64,000 nt of DNA, taken from Terana coerulea. Taxonomy: Eukaryota > Basidiomycota > Agaricomycetes > Polyporales > Phanerochaetaceae. The stretch is from positions 186,001-250,000 of the forward strand of contig JAKOGH010000261.1 of NCBI GenBank assembly GCA_024811115.1, given 5' to 3'. Made by a program: the position numbers and the translations under genes. The notes below the pieces were generated by a model. It had not been told where the DNA came from and made no database searches. It saw only the letters and a program-made list of their open reading frames with translations. Numbering within the stretch: position 1 is the stretch's first letter; the number at the start of each line of letters is the position of its first letter. Positions 48,766 to 61,107 of the stretch are shown here, one piece after another.

Positions 48766-50302
48766 TCATTGATACCCAGAATACGAAGAGTATCCTGGCT
48801 GGGCACCTCCTCCTTGCACGGCAGTGCGCACCCTGGCATACGGGTCGGCGTATTGCATCGTACGGCTGAGCCCGGCGTTGTCGGGTGGAGGACTCGACGG
48901 CGCAGCGTAGCTAGGAGGCGCTTGACCTGCTGCAGCGAAGCCGCTGGGCGCGGGATCCGAGAAGGCACCGTACGTATCGAAGCTTGGTCGAGGGAGGACT
49001 GGTGGCTCGGAGTTGTACGATGTCGCTGATGGTCCTACTGAGGGCACCTCTGAGTAGCGGTTGTTGTCGGAGAAGGGCGACTGGCTGGAGTTGGACTGGT
49101 CGTATGTCGGCTTGCGCATTGGTTGCTCAAATACAGACTCCTCGTCAAACTCGGTGTGTTCTTCTTCAGGATGCGTGAAGGGTGGGTCGCGCGGACGGAT
49201 GCCCTTGCCGCTTCGCCAATCCAGTACGGTCAGAACGAACGTGGCAACCCAGAAGACTGAGACAGTATAAGCGCAATTGGCGGATAAGAGAAGCTTGGAC
49301 TAACCAAAGACAAGCCAGAAGAAGATACAGCCGGCTTTCTTGGTGCTGCACCATCCAGGAAGGCCGTTCGTAAAGTCATCGCCACCCTTTTTCGCGTTGG
49401 GGTCCTTGGACGCATCCTTGCAGCCAGGTTCCGTCCAGGCTGATATAGTAGTGATGAAGCTAAAGCAATGCTGTCAAAGGAAGTCGGTTAGAGCATGGAA
49501 TGAATACTCACGAGATCATCAAGCTGATGACCACGCCAGTGCCCGACAAAATGAAGCCAACACGGAGCTCCTTCAGGGCGCGGGCAAGTCTGGCGCCTTT
49601 GTCGTATTTCTCATAAATAACGGGCACCAAAAGCAAGAACAGGGAGTAGAACATCCCCAGGACAGAAATGAATATAGCGAAACCGGACAGCCCCGCTGAA
49701 ATAACCCAGCCGTAAGGATTTGCCAAGTGGATACGATATAGTACATGACTCACATGGTCCAACTTTGAATTTGGCTTGGAAGGCAGCGACACTGGCAAAA
49801 CAGCACATAGCGAGGAAGTTGAAGAACACTTGGCATGTGGCGAATATAATGGCGGGTTTCGAGACAATCATCTGCAAGACGCGTCAGCCCAGACATCAGT
49901 AAGTGAGCTATATGAGATATGAACCCATATGCATAGTATTGATAGAATAGGGATAAATAGGAGGAACACTAAGTAGCCACTTGAAACCGCGTCCATAGGC
50001 AGTCGTGCAGGTATGGGGAGAACATGAACGTTGGTGCATTACGTAACACGCGCAGTTCGATGTTCCTACAGCACCGGCGCAACAACCCCGCGATTGGAAG
50101 CAAGCACAGAGCGAGCATGGGAATTCGAACAGAAGGGTTGCGAAGGTAGAACAGAGCATGGGAAACTTACCTCATCCTCGAATGGTACATGTCCGCCGCT
50201 CCCTATTCCTACTCCCGTCGCCGACGGCTGTAATGGTATCGAGCCCCGTTTTTCGGGCATGACTTTCGCTGAAATGCTGTTCACGATGTCGGAGAACGCC
50301 AT
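48766..50302 (-). CDS. Four-helix (MARVEL-like) membrane protein
   Basis: Five exons: 50171-50302, 49754-49871, 49512-49695, 49305-49459, 48766-49256; 359 residues with all phases consistent. The N-terminal 44 residues are soluble (MAFSDIVNSISAKVMPEKRG). Four hydrophobic helices follow: IIFATCQVFFNFLAMCCFAS, GFAIFISVLGMFYSLFLLLV, VGFILSGTGVVISLMISFIT and KAGCIFFWLVFVFWVATFVL. A loop between helices 3 and 4 holds three cysteines (TEPGCKD, PGWCSTKKAGC). The cytosolic tail of about 160 residues is rich in Ser, Pro, Tyr and Gly. Topology suits the MARVEL-like membrane-organising proteins of fungi, but the assignment rests on helix pattern alone. A plasma-membrane or secretory-vesicle location is inference. 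Confidence 0.65.
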
Positions 50303-50725
50303 GACGATAAGGACAAAGCGGCGAGTTGGGCGAGTGCTGGTGGAGTTTGCGGTGATACCGGAAGGTAATTAGGGTGTTACGTGGTCCACTGGCCGGCACC
50401 ACAGGAAGCTCACAGGTAGGAGGTAGGTACAGTCGTGAACAGAGGGTCGTGAAGGTAGGGTCGTGAAGTTCAAGAGCACGTAAAGCAGCACGTCGTCGTA
50501 AAGAGGAAGGATCCTGCACCGCAACACACGCCCGTTTCTGCTTAGTCAGCAAAATGACTTCACCGCTCCTTGTAACTACACTGCCAAGATAAACGCAGCC
50601 GCAGCCTGGGAGAGATGCCGGAGAAAACTACAGTTGATCTATAACGCGAACTGTTTAAGACAATCTGACAACGTATAAAACTAGGGTACAGAACGAAAAG
50701 CGCAGCCAAATCCGGTGTATCGAGG
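50303..50725. other. Short intergenic region, no gene seen
   Basis: About 420 bases between the ATG of the membrane protein gene and the stop of the Nudix gene. It carries the promoter of the former. Confidence 0.4.
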
Positions 50726-51845
50726 CTATGCACGACCAATAATCACACCGCCCGCAGCATCGACCAATCCGGAGTCGCGCAGCTCTGTAAACACAGCGGG
50801 ATCGAGGGCCCGGAGTATGTCGTTGAACGTGGTGAACTGTCCCGGCGCATACCGGGAGAAGGTCGGCGGGCGACCAAAAGCTATCACAGCAGTCATGATC
50901 TGCATCGAAGCAACGAATGTGTAAGTCGGAATAGATGTTAGATGCGTGCTCCGTGGAGAAGAATTCCAAAAACAGACTGACCAAGATCTCCGCTGTTAAT
51001 CCTTTGATAGCGGACGCGGACGAACGGAAGCGGTGCATCCGATAAGTTGAATTTGCCAGCCATGACCACTGGCTATCTGTGTGGTTCTGCAGGATATACG
51101 TTACTGGGAAGTTCAATGAGAAGAGCATGAACATACATAAAATTCCTCCTCAGCTGGCCATAACTCGCTTTTGATTGGGACCAGGTTCTCTTGGGCACTT
51201 AACGGAGGGTCCAGCAATGCTTCCAAGGAGTGGGTGAAGATAGCGTCGACTTCACTCTCACATGCTACAAGATGGTCAAGAACGGAATTGTCCGTTAAGA
51301 ATGCAACAACGGGGAGACCAGAAGTCTTGTCCATGCTATGAATGGCCGGAGGACACACAACGTGTGTATAGACGGGTGGTTCATAGGCAACGCAACCTCT
51401 TCTAATGCTTCCCTGTACTGAACAGTCACCATTAGAATTTGAGCCCAGCCATGTAATATTAGTGCAATTACTTACCGCTGTTTCTACCACATCCCGGTCT
51501 GTATCGTCCATTTTGCCTCCAGGTAAAGCTGTCTGTCCAGGGTGTGTTCGGAGCGTTTTCGCACGTGTTGTGAGTAATACTCTTAATTCACAATCCTTCT
51601 CATAAAGCAATACAAGCACCCCGGCGCGCTTTGACCTTGGGACTTGTGTCCTACACCTCAAGTTCAATGGTTGGACAGCAACCCCAGCGAAATGGTACGA
51701 CGCACAAGTTTATAGGCTCAGGCTCATGGGCTACCAGTCGCGCAATGCATTGCTGCGACTTCTTAGACAGTGTCCCAAGTGAGGGATACTTGTCTTGGAG
51801 AATCGTCATGGGGGATTCAGAGTCACTCGCAAGGTCGGCTGTCAT
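50726..51845 (-). CDS. Nudix hydrolase, CoA diphosphatase (PCD1/NUDT7-8) type
   Basis: Exons 51706-51845, 51476-51650, 51137-51417, 50982-51086, 50726-50899; 291 residues after one correction. The Nudix box GGKMDDTDRDVVETAYREALEE is split by intron 2. It keeps the REx(2)EE core that binds the metal ions, and it follows THPGQTALPGGK, the UPF0035-like lead-in of CoA diphosphatases. Such enzymes cut CoA and acyl-CoA to phosphopantetheine and 3',5'-ADP, in peroxisomes or mitochondria. The C-terminal part has YRMHRFRSSASAIKGLTAEI, also typical. The end is IIGRA, not a clear PTS1. One base is missing near 51343-51347, after VLRPFI. Confidence 0.82.
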
Positions 51846-53090
51846 TTTGTGGTCGTATATGAGCAGGAACGGGGTGGCGGAGCGCCCGCCTGCTTTGGGG
51901 ACTCGAGTCTCTCGGCAACGGCCGTTTCAACTGCATTTGGCAGGTGCCCAAGAACAAAGCCGCAAATTCCGACTACATAGCAAGACGGGCTCACATGCGG
52001 TTCTAGTTGTCTCGAAAAGCTAGTAAGGCAATTCTTAGGAACTGCATCGCTCTAGAGGTTTAGATAGGTCTTTGACTCTAAGTATTGAAGACCTCTTGAG
52101 GACATCCCGAGTCGCCGAGGAGAAGCATTACAGTGATTCCAAGTTGCGCGGTGTTACTCCAGGCCGTGGATAGCAGTACTGGTGTGTATGACACTGTTAG
52201 GAGCTGGGAGGCCATGGGCGGTATTGCTGTCTATGTATGGGCGACGATTCTTGACCTTGAAGGTCACACGAGCGCGCCAAGCACACCCGGGAACCTAGAA
52301 TTTCGGCTTGGATGCCACAGATAGAAGAGCGACAATCACGAGTGAGAACGGTGCATGCATTGCAAGGATGTGCGGGAGTAAGATAACTTGTGTAAGTACT
52401 CTGTTTCCGGCCGCCGTACGTGCCCCGGCTAGCGTTGCCGCTACACACACCACGCCCTCGAAATTCCGTCTGATTGGAGCGCACTGCCGACCACTGATTT
52501 CCATAGCCCGGCACCACGAGCGTTCGCTCTCTAGGCGACGGTCTGCGTTCAGTCTGCAGCTTCTTCTCGGGCCTCAAACAAACGTAAAGGTTCGTAAAGG
52601 TCGTCGACATGCACAGACATGCGTGATGGATCTTAGTAGACGGCCCGTTCACTTGCCAATTGTGGCAACAAAAGGCCCAAGGATCCAGATACGCACTGCG
52701 CACTGTACTGCCGTGGGAAAAGCGGAGTGTCTGTAACAGACGCTCAAGCCGTTGCACCGCCAACGCGGGCAGACTACTTTTGTCCGACATACCACGACGA
52801 GTGCGAGCGCATATCCCATACCCTTTCCTTCTCTCGACACCCGCCCACCTTACTTGCTTGGCTCCTAGTTGAGCTGAGTTGTACAACTTTGCCACATATT
52901 ACCTCTGGCGACACCTACCTTCAAGCTTTCTAACGACCGCCTGGCTTCGGTCTCTACTATTTAGCATCATTGTCTTTCACGAACGATAACGACATCCCAA
53001 TATCGTCGGTCTCTTTCGACCCAACCCTTCTTCGCACATACACACGCATCCACCGTGGCGGACACGCACTACTCTCCTCTGCCCGTGAAC
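51846..53090. other. Intergenic region, no gene seen
   Basis: About 1.2 kb between the divergent Nudix and TVP38 genes. It should carry both promoters. The open frames present show no motif or splice support. Confidence 0.45.
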
Positions 53091-55473
53091 ATGAACAACG
53101 ACCGTGGCTATCCCCCGCCTCCCGACATGAATAACACCGCTCCATACGGCCAGAACCTCCCGCCCGGCGCAGACAAAACGGACTACAGCACGACGTCTGC
53201 AGACGTCACCGTCGACATGCGCCACATCTCGCGCACGCCGAGCCCGACGCCGAGTGAGGCCGCGGAGCTCAAGAAGAAGCACCTGTTCGACTTCAAGACG
53301 ATGGCGTCCTTGAAGTTCTGGTTTAGGCGGGAGTGGCTTTGTGCGTGTCCCATCTCTCTATCCATATCGTTGTATTTATCTCGGAGCTTTGGCAGGGTAC
53401 TACATTATTGGTGGCATAATCGGTATCTTGACGATATTAATCACCGTCTACCACAAACAAATCGTGGCGTGGTTGCAGCCTGCCGCAAACTGGATGTACA
53501 AGTGAGTCAGATGTGCTTTCTGGCTTGGACGCTGTTCTGGTCGATGCCGTCGCCCGTGGCCCAACACCTTGATGCGCCAAGCCTATTGGAGCTCGGAGGA
53601 TCTAGGGCTTGTAGCCGTGAGGACGGACGTCATGCTATCCGCGAAGCTCTTGGCGACTGCAGCAGTCCGCCTCGTTTATGTGTCGGCATGCGAGCTTCGC
53701 CCTGCCGGTGGTCGTGTTGAATATCGAGGTGGCGCATCCGGTACCTCCACCTCCACTTCCCAGCGATGATACACATAGCTCCAAATGCGGCACACCAGTG
53801 AACGAATGCTGTAGTTATCAAGGCTGACGTGCTTCAACGAGTGATACGCTTTGTTTTCAATGTTCTTGTGGTAAATCACAACAGAGCTGACTGGCTTTGA
53901 TCACGCAGACTTCCAGCGGGCTGGCTGATACCGATTGCTATCCTATTTGTGATATCCTTCCCTCCTGTAAGCCAGCATGTAGCTTGTTGCGGTATGTTTC
54001 ACGATATTGAAGTCCTCACTTAGCTATTTGGCCACGAAATTGTCGCCATTCTGTGCGGAGTGGTCTGGGGCCTCTGGCCCGGTTTCGCCATCGTAGCAGC
54101 CGGCACCTTCATCGGTGAAGTCGGCAACTTCTAGTGCGTGGCGATCCTCACAGCTGCGTCTGGCCCGAGCTTACCCCGTCATTAGTGCGTTCAAGTACTG
54201 CTGCGCGGCGCGAGGCGAGAAGATGGAGAAGAACAACCTCCAGTACGCCTGTCTGGCGCGGATCGTCCGTGAAGGCGGCTTCAAGATTGCGCTCATCGCG
54301 CGTTTCAGCGCGATTCCGGGACATTGTGCGTATGAAACTCTAATGCGCTGTTACGCGACTCATTGATCTGTTTGCAGTCACTACTGCGGTGTTCTCTACC
54401 TGTGGTATGAATATCTGGGTGTTCTCTCTCGCTGCTCTCCTGTCGTTGCCCAAGCAGTTTATTACTGTGTACCTGGGTGTCGCATTGGAACAATCGGAAG
54501 ACGGTACGAGGCTGTTCTCACGCGGAGTTAGCTCCCCATTCGCTCATCACATGGTTGATTCTGTAGGCAAATCCAGCACGAAGGACACCATAATCAAAGA
54601 TGTTGTGATTGGGATAACAATTGTGGTCACGGTGGTTGCTATGTGGTACATTTACCGGTTGATGAACCAGGTGAAGCCGAAGGTCATCTACGAACGACGG
54701 AAGGCCAGGTGAGACGGTTTCACATGGGTGTCATGAGACAGCTCTGAATGTGAATTGCAGGCAAGGCAAGCTCGAGTTGAGTCGTCTCTCAACATGCCCT
54801 ACGGCAACCCGAGTGTCATGTCGTCGACCGCTACCATTCCGTACAACCACCACGCCTCCGACTCTGAGCTGCCGCTCACCGCCAACTTCAACAAGGGCGG
54901 GTTTGCGACACAGCAATGGGACAACCAGGGCCGTGCGGTGGGCTACGCCGAGGACCCGACGGTGCACGCGCCACAGCCGAAGCGGCCAATACAGTCGCCG
55001 AGCCGCATGGCGTCCAGCGGACCGTACATGAGCGAACGCGAACGCGAGCAGTACCGCGCGACGCCGCTGCGGCAGAACACGGGCAGCTCGACGGCGTCGT
55101 GGGACGTCGCGGGGCAGGCGGGTGGACCGAACGCGTACCCGATGCGGCGCACGCCGTACCAGGACCCGTACGCGAGCAGCCCGCCGCCGATGCGGTCGGT
55201 GGGCAGCACGCCGGTCACACCGACAGGTGCGGAGCCGACGCCGACGCAGGCACAGTTTGCGGCGCATGCGCACGCAGGGCCGCCGCTTGCGACGAGCGTG
55301 CCGTCACCCAATTCTGCGCCGCTACCCAACCCGTATGGTGCGCAGGTGGTAGACAGCGGCCGCCGTACGGCGCGCGGCTCCAGCAGCCCAGTGACGCCTC
55401 GTTCTACACTGCACATAGTTCGTATTTGGAAGATCCGTACACTGGGTATTCGCAGCCGCCGCCTACTCGATAA
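53091..55473 (+). CDS. TVP38: Golgi membrane protein TVP38 (SNARE-associated, VTT domain)
   Basis: Exons 53091-53340, 53396-53501, 53909-53966, 54024-54133, 54186-54325, 54378-54503, 54567-54708, 54766-55473; 546 residues after one correction. The first ATG in frame is used; earlier frame has only GTG. After a polar N terminus come helix 1 (YYIIGGIIGILTILITVY), helix 2 (WLIPIAILFVISFPPLFGHE) and the VTT/DedA core: GLWPGFAIVAAGTFIGEVGNF, then ARIVREGGFKIALIARFSAIPGH. Helix WYIYRLMNQ precedes a cytosolic tail of about 240 residues, Ser/Pro/Tyr-rich, ending GYSQPPPTR. Yeast Tvp38 is a late-Golgi protein, and VTT proteins are linked to lipid scrambling. Intron 2 is 407 nt, far longer than its neighbours. 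One base is missing near 55361-55366. Confidence 0.88.
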
Positions 55474-55954
55474 GAGGCGGACGTTCTTTTCTTTCTCTCT
55501 TTCTATCCACGCCGGAGGACTTTTGCAGCCATCTTTCTCTCATGTAGAATACTACCTATGTTCCACTGTCAATCCAGCGTGTACGGACATGAACGAGAGG
55601 GTGTAGAGTATCATACACTGCGTTCCCGCTCGGCCTACGAGGTGTCTGGTTAGATCAGTGTAACGAGCGTTGATGGCGTGTTCAGAGACCCAGCTAAGTT
55701 AGATGACCTATAATGACCTAGGCTAATATTAATCATGTATGTCTAGCTATCAAATGATCAGACCAGACCTGGACAGAGGTAGCTGCATACATGTAGCAAG
55801 ACTAAACGTAGCTCCTGTAGATGACATTCATGCACCTAGACAGGTAACAGTGCATATTGTCAGGCCAGACATAGGCAGCTCAACGTCCGTGTTGGGAGGG
55901 AACGTAGTGATATTGATATTTGCAGTACAATGAGGTGGCTGTACCTCACACGAT

Positions 55955-56190
55955 TTCACCAGCCGAAGTGACACCTTGTTCTACACCGCTCACACGAGTT
56001 TACACTCGGAAGATCCGTGCAGTACGTATGCTCAGCCACCACCTACTTGATAAGGGTGCTTGGCGTCGAGAAAAGCTGTCCTGTTCCTCTCCATACCCAA
56101 GATCTGAGACCTAAGGAATTACATGCAGCCAACATGCAGCCATATTTTTTCCTCATGCAGAATACTACTTGTGTTCTAGTATAGAGTATA
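55955..56190 (+). pseudogene. Duplicated fragment of the TVP38 3' end
   Basis: The stretch from about 55959 to 56047 repeats the last ~30 codons of TVP38 in diverged form (TTCTACACCGCTCACA against TTCTACACTGCACATA; GGAAGATCCGTGCAGTA against GGAAGATCCGTACACTG; CCACCTACTTGATAAG against CCGCCTACTCGATAAG). The similarity continues into the 3' untranslated region (GCAGAATACTACTTGTGTTC against GTAGAATACTACCTATGTTC). The copy is partial, has no start and lies about 570 bases downstream on the same strand. It may be a scrap left by unequal exchange or tandem duplication. Confidence 0.7.
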
Positions 56191-56764
56191 TCACATTTGC
56201 GGTAGAATAGGAGGCTGTGAGATTCCCGACCCGGGGGAGTGGGCTGTTGCTCGTTCTGGGAGAGGCGATCAATGAATGCAAGAAGGGGGCGCTTCGTTGC
56301 CGCTTCAACATATTTATGGGTGTGTGCAGTCGGATCCGAGATGTGCGATCGTGGCTAGCTCAATCAGGCCGTCGGTGGAGTGCCAGCGTGGAGAACCCTG
56401 TGCTCGTCGAGTTCTGGGTTGCGCACGTCGAGGTCAGGGCCCTCGAGCACGCCGTGGGCAGCGAGCAAGAGGGCGGGCCTACCCTAAAGTGCACGTGACG
56501 CTGTTGACTGATTGGGCGTGCCGGTGCGCAGCGGTGCCCCTTGACTGCGACCGCCAGCACGTTTGTAGCCTCCCTCCGCCTTCCGCAACTTCCCACCCGA
56601 GTCGTCGCCAGTGCAGAGCCATCTGCCGTAACGGAGACCTTCTGGGCAGATACAGCCTCTGTGTGACGGGCGACTGAGCGTTTCGAGGTGCCCTCTTGTC
56701 CCCTTTTGGCTCCGACGCCTCCATCTGCCGTCCCCCCTTCTTTTGCAGTGTGACCTACCCCGCA

Positions 56765-58545
56765 ATGACCGTAATTGTGTCTCTTCAGCCACCAAGCCCC
56801 TCGGCCGCCCCGATCTCCAACCTCCTTCGCTAGATCCCGCCACACCCAGGGCCGTCCTCGACCCCTCCGTCGTCGCCGCCGCCGTTGCCTCCCTTCCCAC
56901 GCTGTCCCCCGTGCTTCCCATCATCCCACATGAGCCAGAGTACACCCTCGCCAGTAAGCGCAAGGCGACAGAAGATGATCAGTCGGATACTCGGTCAACG
57001 AAGAAGCTCAAGCAGCAGCAGGAGGGCGACGCCGCCCTCTTTGGCCCGCTGAGTGTTGCGCCGCCACAAAGTGAGTGGCCACGACGACTGAACGCTAACG
57101 TCCGCACCCTGACCAGCGCACCTTCAGTTGATGCACTGCCTGCTCAGGATGTCTTCGACATCACTATCCAGGAGGCCATCGCCGCCGCGCTGTTCGTGCT
57201 CCCAGGAAATCAGCCACAGCCCGTGCAGGCCGCGCCACCCCCGCCCTCGCCGCCAGCAGCCCACCCCACCGACTACCCGTCCCGCCCGTTGTCGCCGCTC
57301 GCCGCGTCTGCGCTGTACGACGCCTTCGCCGAGGCCCCGGGCAGCGCGTGGAAGGCGTCCCCACAGGACGTCGACGTGCTGCTCGACGCCGTGACTGGCT
57401 CCGCCGGCGCTAATGCGAAGACAACCGAATCCACCACCGCACATGCGTCCGAGCTCTACGATATCCTCGTCGGCAAGCCCGTCGCTCGCCCCACGCCGCC
57501 TCGTCCCCAGCTTGCACCGCGGGCGAATATTGAGACGCCGATATGGAAAGTCGCCTGCCGGGCTCGCGTACAACACGTGTAAGTCCCCTTACCTCCGAAT
57601 TTTTCTTTTCTTTTCTTTTTGCGTGCGAGATGCGGTGGTGGGTGAGATGGTTCAGCAGCGGTGCAGCTGGGGTGCCGATGCCAGGTTCGCCTGAGGTTTT
57701 GTACCCCTCCGCTTGTACACAGCATGAGGCTACGAAGCGCCCGTGGTGCTTTGGCCTGATGGCAGGGCGATCGGATCCCATCAGCCTCCTTTGCGAACAG
57801 TCTGCTCGCCCGGTGCATTTTATTTGCCAATGCGCCCATCCATCGCCCACATGATCATTGTTTCACTGCGTATTTACGAGCAAGGAACTCACTGTTGGCC
57901 TTTACAGGATAAATCAATATGGGAGCTCGACGATTCGTGCCACGGTGGCGCAGGAAGAGGCATCCTGCCGCTACCGAGCCCCCACCAATTATCTTTCCGC
58001 AAGCGACCCCAGCAGCTCCCGCCCGCCTGCCACGCCGCCGCGCCCCGCGGGTGACGGCCTGCGCGTGCAGATATACACGCCCTCGTCCTTTGCGTCGGGC
58101 TCCTCGTCACCCGTCGACCCCGACCTGGACGCGACGGAGTCCGAGATCGAGGAGGACGCCGACATGTCGTTCGACCTCGACTGGGACTCGGATTCCGACG
58201 CCGACGCCGAGGAGGACGAAGACGAAGCGAGCGACGGTGCGGTGGACGAGCACGAGGCGATCATGGACGTCACCTTCGAGTCCGTGCTCGCACCGTCGCC
58301 GCCGCCGCCGCCCCTCGCGCACACCCCCGCTCGCGCCGATCACGATCACGCTCACGTCGGACCCGCCGCCGCTGCCGCGGCTCGCGAGCATCGCGCTGCC
58401 GTTCCTGCGTGAGTACCCCGCGCTGGCCGCGCTCGGCACGCCGACGCGTGTGGGGGACGAGGCGCGCGGGCTGCTCTCGCGCGTCACGCTGGCGACGCAG
58501 GCGGCGCGGGACCGCGAGATGCTCCGGTCGTCGGGCTGGCTGTAG
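56765..58545 (+). CDS. Acidic Ser/Pro-rich hypothetical protein
   Basis: A set of frames that together look like one gene. Start MTVIVSLQPPSPSAAP at 56765, one base shift near 56833, then LDPSVVAAAVASLPTLSP, a basic nuclear-type patch (SKRKATEDD, STKKLKQQQ), and SVDALPAQDVFDITIQEAI. Near 57540-57576 the frame ends as YGKSPAGLAYNT, followed by an intron to about 57905 with a pyrimidine-rich stretch inside. The next exon has an acidic run (ESEIEEDADMSFDLDWDSD). One extra C in the C5 run near 58330 separates it from the end, which is helical (RLASIALPFLREYPALAALG; ATQAARDREMLRSSGWL). I recognise no domain. Exon limits are approximate, and several one-base corrections are needed. Confidence 0.45.
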
Positions 58546-59094
58546 GCGCATGCGCCCCGGGTTTTCAGTGTTCTCGGCTCACAAAGTCTATATCTCGTCC
58601 CGTCGCCTCTCCGGATCTGTACACCGCATCACATCACATACCCTCGCAATTCTCACTTCATACAAGTTCCTGCAATCACCATCATCGTGTCTCGTCGCAA
58701 TCATCTAGCCCCCGCTCTTCCTTTTTTCTGGCTATGTTTGTCGTTTTGTCACTTCTTTGACTTTTCCTGCGGTTTGTGTCCTATCTGGATGTCGGTTATA
58801 TCCTGTGTATCTATATACCTGTCCCCTATGGCTTTGCGAATCGTACACACGGCGTCGAAGCCGCTTTTGCTCTGCACACGCGCATTTGTTCCCTTGCTTG
58901 ACAAGGGTCATCTTGCACTCGCGAGTCGCCATCCCCTTGAAGCCACTTTGCCCACACGAGCGCCCGTCCTACGTAATTCCATTCTCGCACGCCGAGTTTC
59001 GTTCGAGTTGGTTTTGTTCACCACCGTGACGTCGCACGCTCTTGGTACTGCACGGACCTTCTGTATCTTCCTCTGTTCGCTTTTTTGACCCCTA
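58546..59094. other. Intergenic stretch left of the MITE
   Basis: About 550 bases, pyrimidine-rich on the plus strand. No supported coding frame or RNA gene. Confidence 0.4.
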
Positions 59095-59096
59095 TA

Positions 59097-59225
59097 CAGA
59101 CATCTACCAGTCAAACGTACGTCTCCAGCCAAAATAGACGCCTACAGGCGTGCCTGTCGGGCGCCCGCCGATTTGGCGGGGACGTACGTTTGAGGGGTGG
59201 CGTACGTTTGAGCGTTAGATGTCTG
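59097..59225. mobile_element. 129-bp MITE with TA target-site duplication (Tc1/mariner-like)
   Basis: The ends are perfect inverted repeats of 10 bp (CAGACATCTA at 59097-59106, TAGATGTCTG at 59216-59225), flanked on both sides by TA (59095-59096 and 59226-59227). After a 4-bp mismatch the repeat resumes with TCAAACGTACG (59111-59121) and its complement at 59201-59211. A further copy of the complement lies at 59183-59193. The centre is GC-rich with a hairpin-prone stretch and no coding capacity. TA duplication and CAG ends are the marks of Tc1/mariner-superfamily non-autonomous elements; an autonomous partner would be elsewhere in the genome. Confidence 0.75.
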
Positions 59226-59227
59226 TA

Positions 59228-61107
59228 AACCCCAAGCAAGGCCTCATGCTGCTTCGCAGCAATTTCTCTAGTTCTGGGACCCTGGTTTTCGTGTAACAAG
59301 CTCCATTATTACGTAAGCTAGTACTGAGCTGCTATTGGCAGTCGCTCTCTCCCTCTGCCTGTCTCGGTACGTCAACAAGTCGAAGCGGGCGAAGCTCGCG
59401 AGGCGAGATGGTGTTCGTCTGTACACTATTTTCACCAAGTTTGTACCCGCTCAAGCGTCCATACCCAGGTAAAGTAGCATCTTCAACATCTGGGCCTAAC
59501 ACGACTCGGAGTGAAGGACGTATCTCACGCATCTGTATCACTTCTCTCGACCGTGTGGCTTGCAGGGGGCGACCCTCGTAACCACCAGGTCCTATTCGGC
59601 CACTCATCTGACATATCTCCCGCGATTTTGCAAATCCCGAAGCAGGGGCTCTGCGGCCTGTGGCTGCATTCCTCTAGTGTTGGATCGGAGACGATCAAAT
59701 GACCCTTCACCGTGCAGGGTCCCTGATGAGACTGCGCGCGGAGTGCCATTGCGGGGATTGAGTTTCTAATGCCCTTCCAAGACACGTCTTCCACAATTAA
59801 GTATATGACTTACACTAAGTAACGTGGCTCAACGCGCAAGCCCCGGCTGCTGGGTACCCGGTGCGCAGAATGTGCGTATACAGCAAGCGACCGGTCACGC
59901 ACGCATGGCCACAGGCTCATCTCCGTCTGCGAACCTCTGCGAACCCCGGCGCCACATGCCGTCCGCAACCGTATTCGGGTTCTCTGCCAGCTGGTGCGCA
60001 CAATCGCCTAGTCAGTCCGCTTCGGATACGGTGCTCGCAGACCTGGGACGGTGGGACGAGGCGGACACAGGGCACCGGGCCTGACGTGCCCTGGCGTGCA
60101 GCCGAGGATAAGCATAAGCTTCTAAGGTTCGCGGTGTTGTGCGTTGTGTGCCTCCGCGTGCGGCGCCGGTTTATGGGACCACAACAAACTAGGAGGCGAA
60201 TTATTCGGACATATGGCGACGTCGGAGGCGGTGCGTGCTTAGAAGGGCCTAGTACCCCGAAAGGATGCGCGTGATTTTGTGCTTTGTATGAAGTCCACGC
60301 GTGTACCCATGAATTACTACTGAATTACTGAACAATTTTTATGTGACTCTGAATGACTGTGCAGGCACAAACAACAGGAGGAGGACACTGCATGCACATT
60401 CATACGGCGTTCATAGACGATTCGTGCGGGCCCTGCGGACTACGGAGGGCGCAGGGCCGGGTCGCCCTCTCCCGCGATGTGCCTGTAAATCCTGGCGGAT
60501 CCTTCTCGCGGAGGCGATCGACGCGGACGACGCGGCGACGGCACGAACGCACGGCGGGGTGTTTCCGGAGCGGGCGTATTGGAAGGCGAAGGCGGACATG
60601 GCTCCCACAGGGATCACATCGGGATGCATCCATTCATACAGTCATACTACTGTTCTGTGCATGCAGAGTCAGTAAGTCTGCGGAAGTGGTATATTGCACG
60701 AGATTACAGAAAGGACAGGAATACATGGTGGTACGGCGTGTATACGTGAGATGGGGCTCGAGGTATCCTACTAGAGTACAGTCCACTATAGAGTGCGTAG
60801 CATAGTTCACAATCCATGAGAGGGAGAGTACAGCCAAACCGGCATTGCGGGGAGTGTAAGCAAACGAGGCGATGCGACGGTCATCCGTCAGATGAGGGGG
60901 CATGAGGAGCACAGCAGCAGTGAGTGGTATCCAGGGCGTGTCATGATGAGTACAGTGAGATGGGTGAGAAAAACGAGGCGCAAGTGGAAGCATACAGCCT
61001 GAGATGAGAAGAACGGCACCGAAAACACAGAAAAACGAGGCATGGCGGTGCGCGGCACCTCTCGGTGCACCGCGCAGCAGCATCGTGGCCACGACGTCAC
61101 GACGTGC
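59228..61107. other. Intergenic region right of the MITE
   Basis: About 1.9 kb down to the 3' end of the zinc-finger gene. Short frames on both strands without motifs. The last few hundred bases are probably the 3' untranslated region of the minus-strand zinc-finger gene. Confidence 0.4.
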
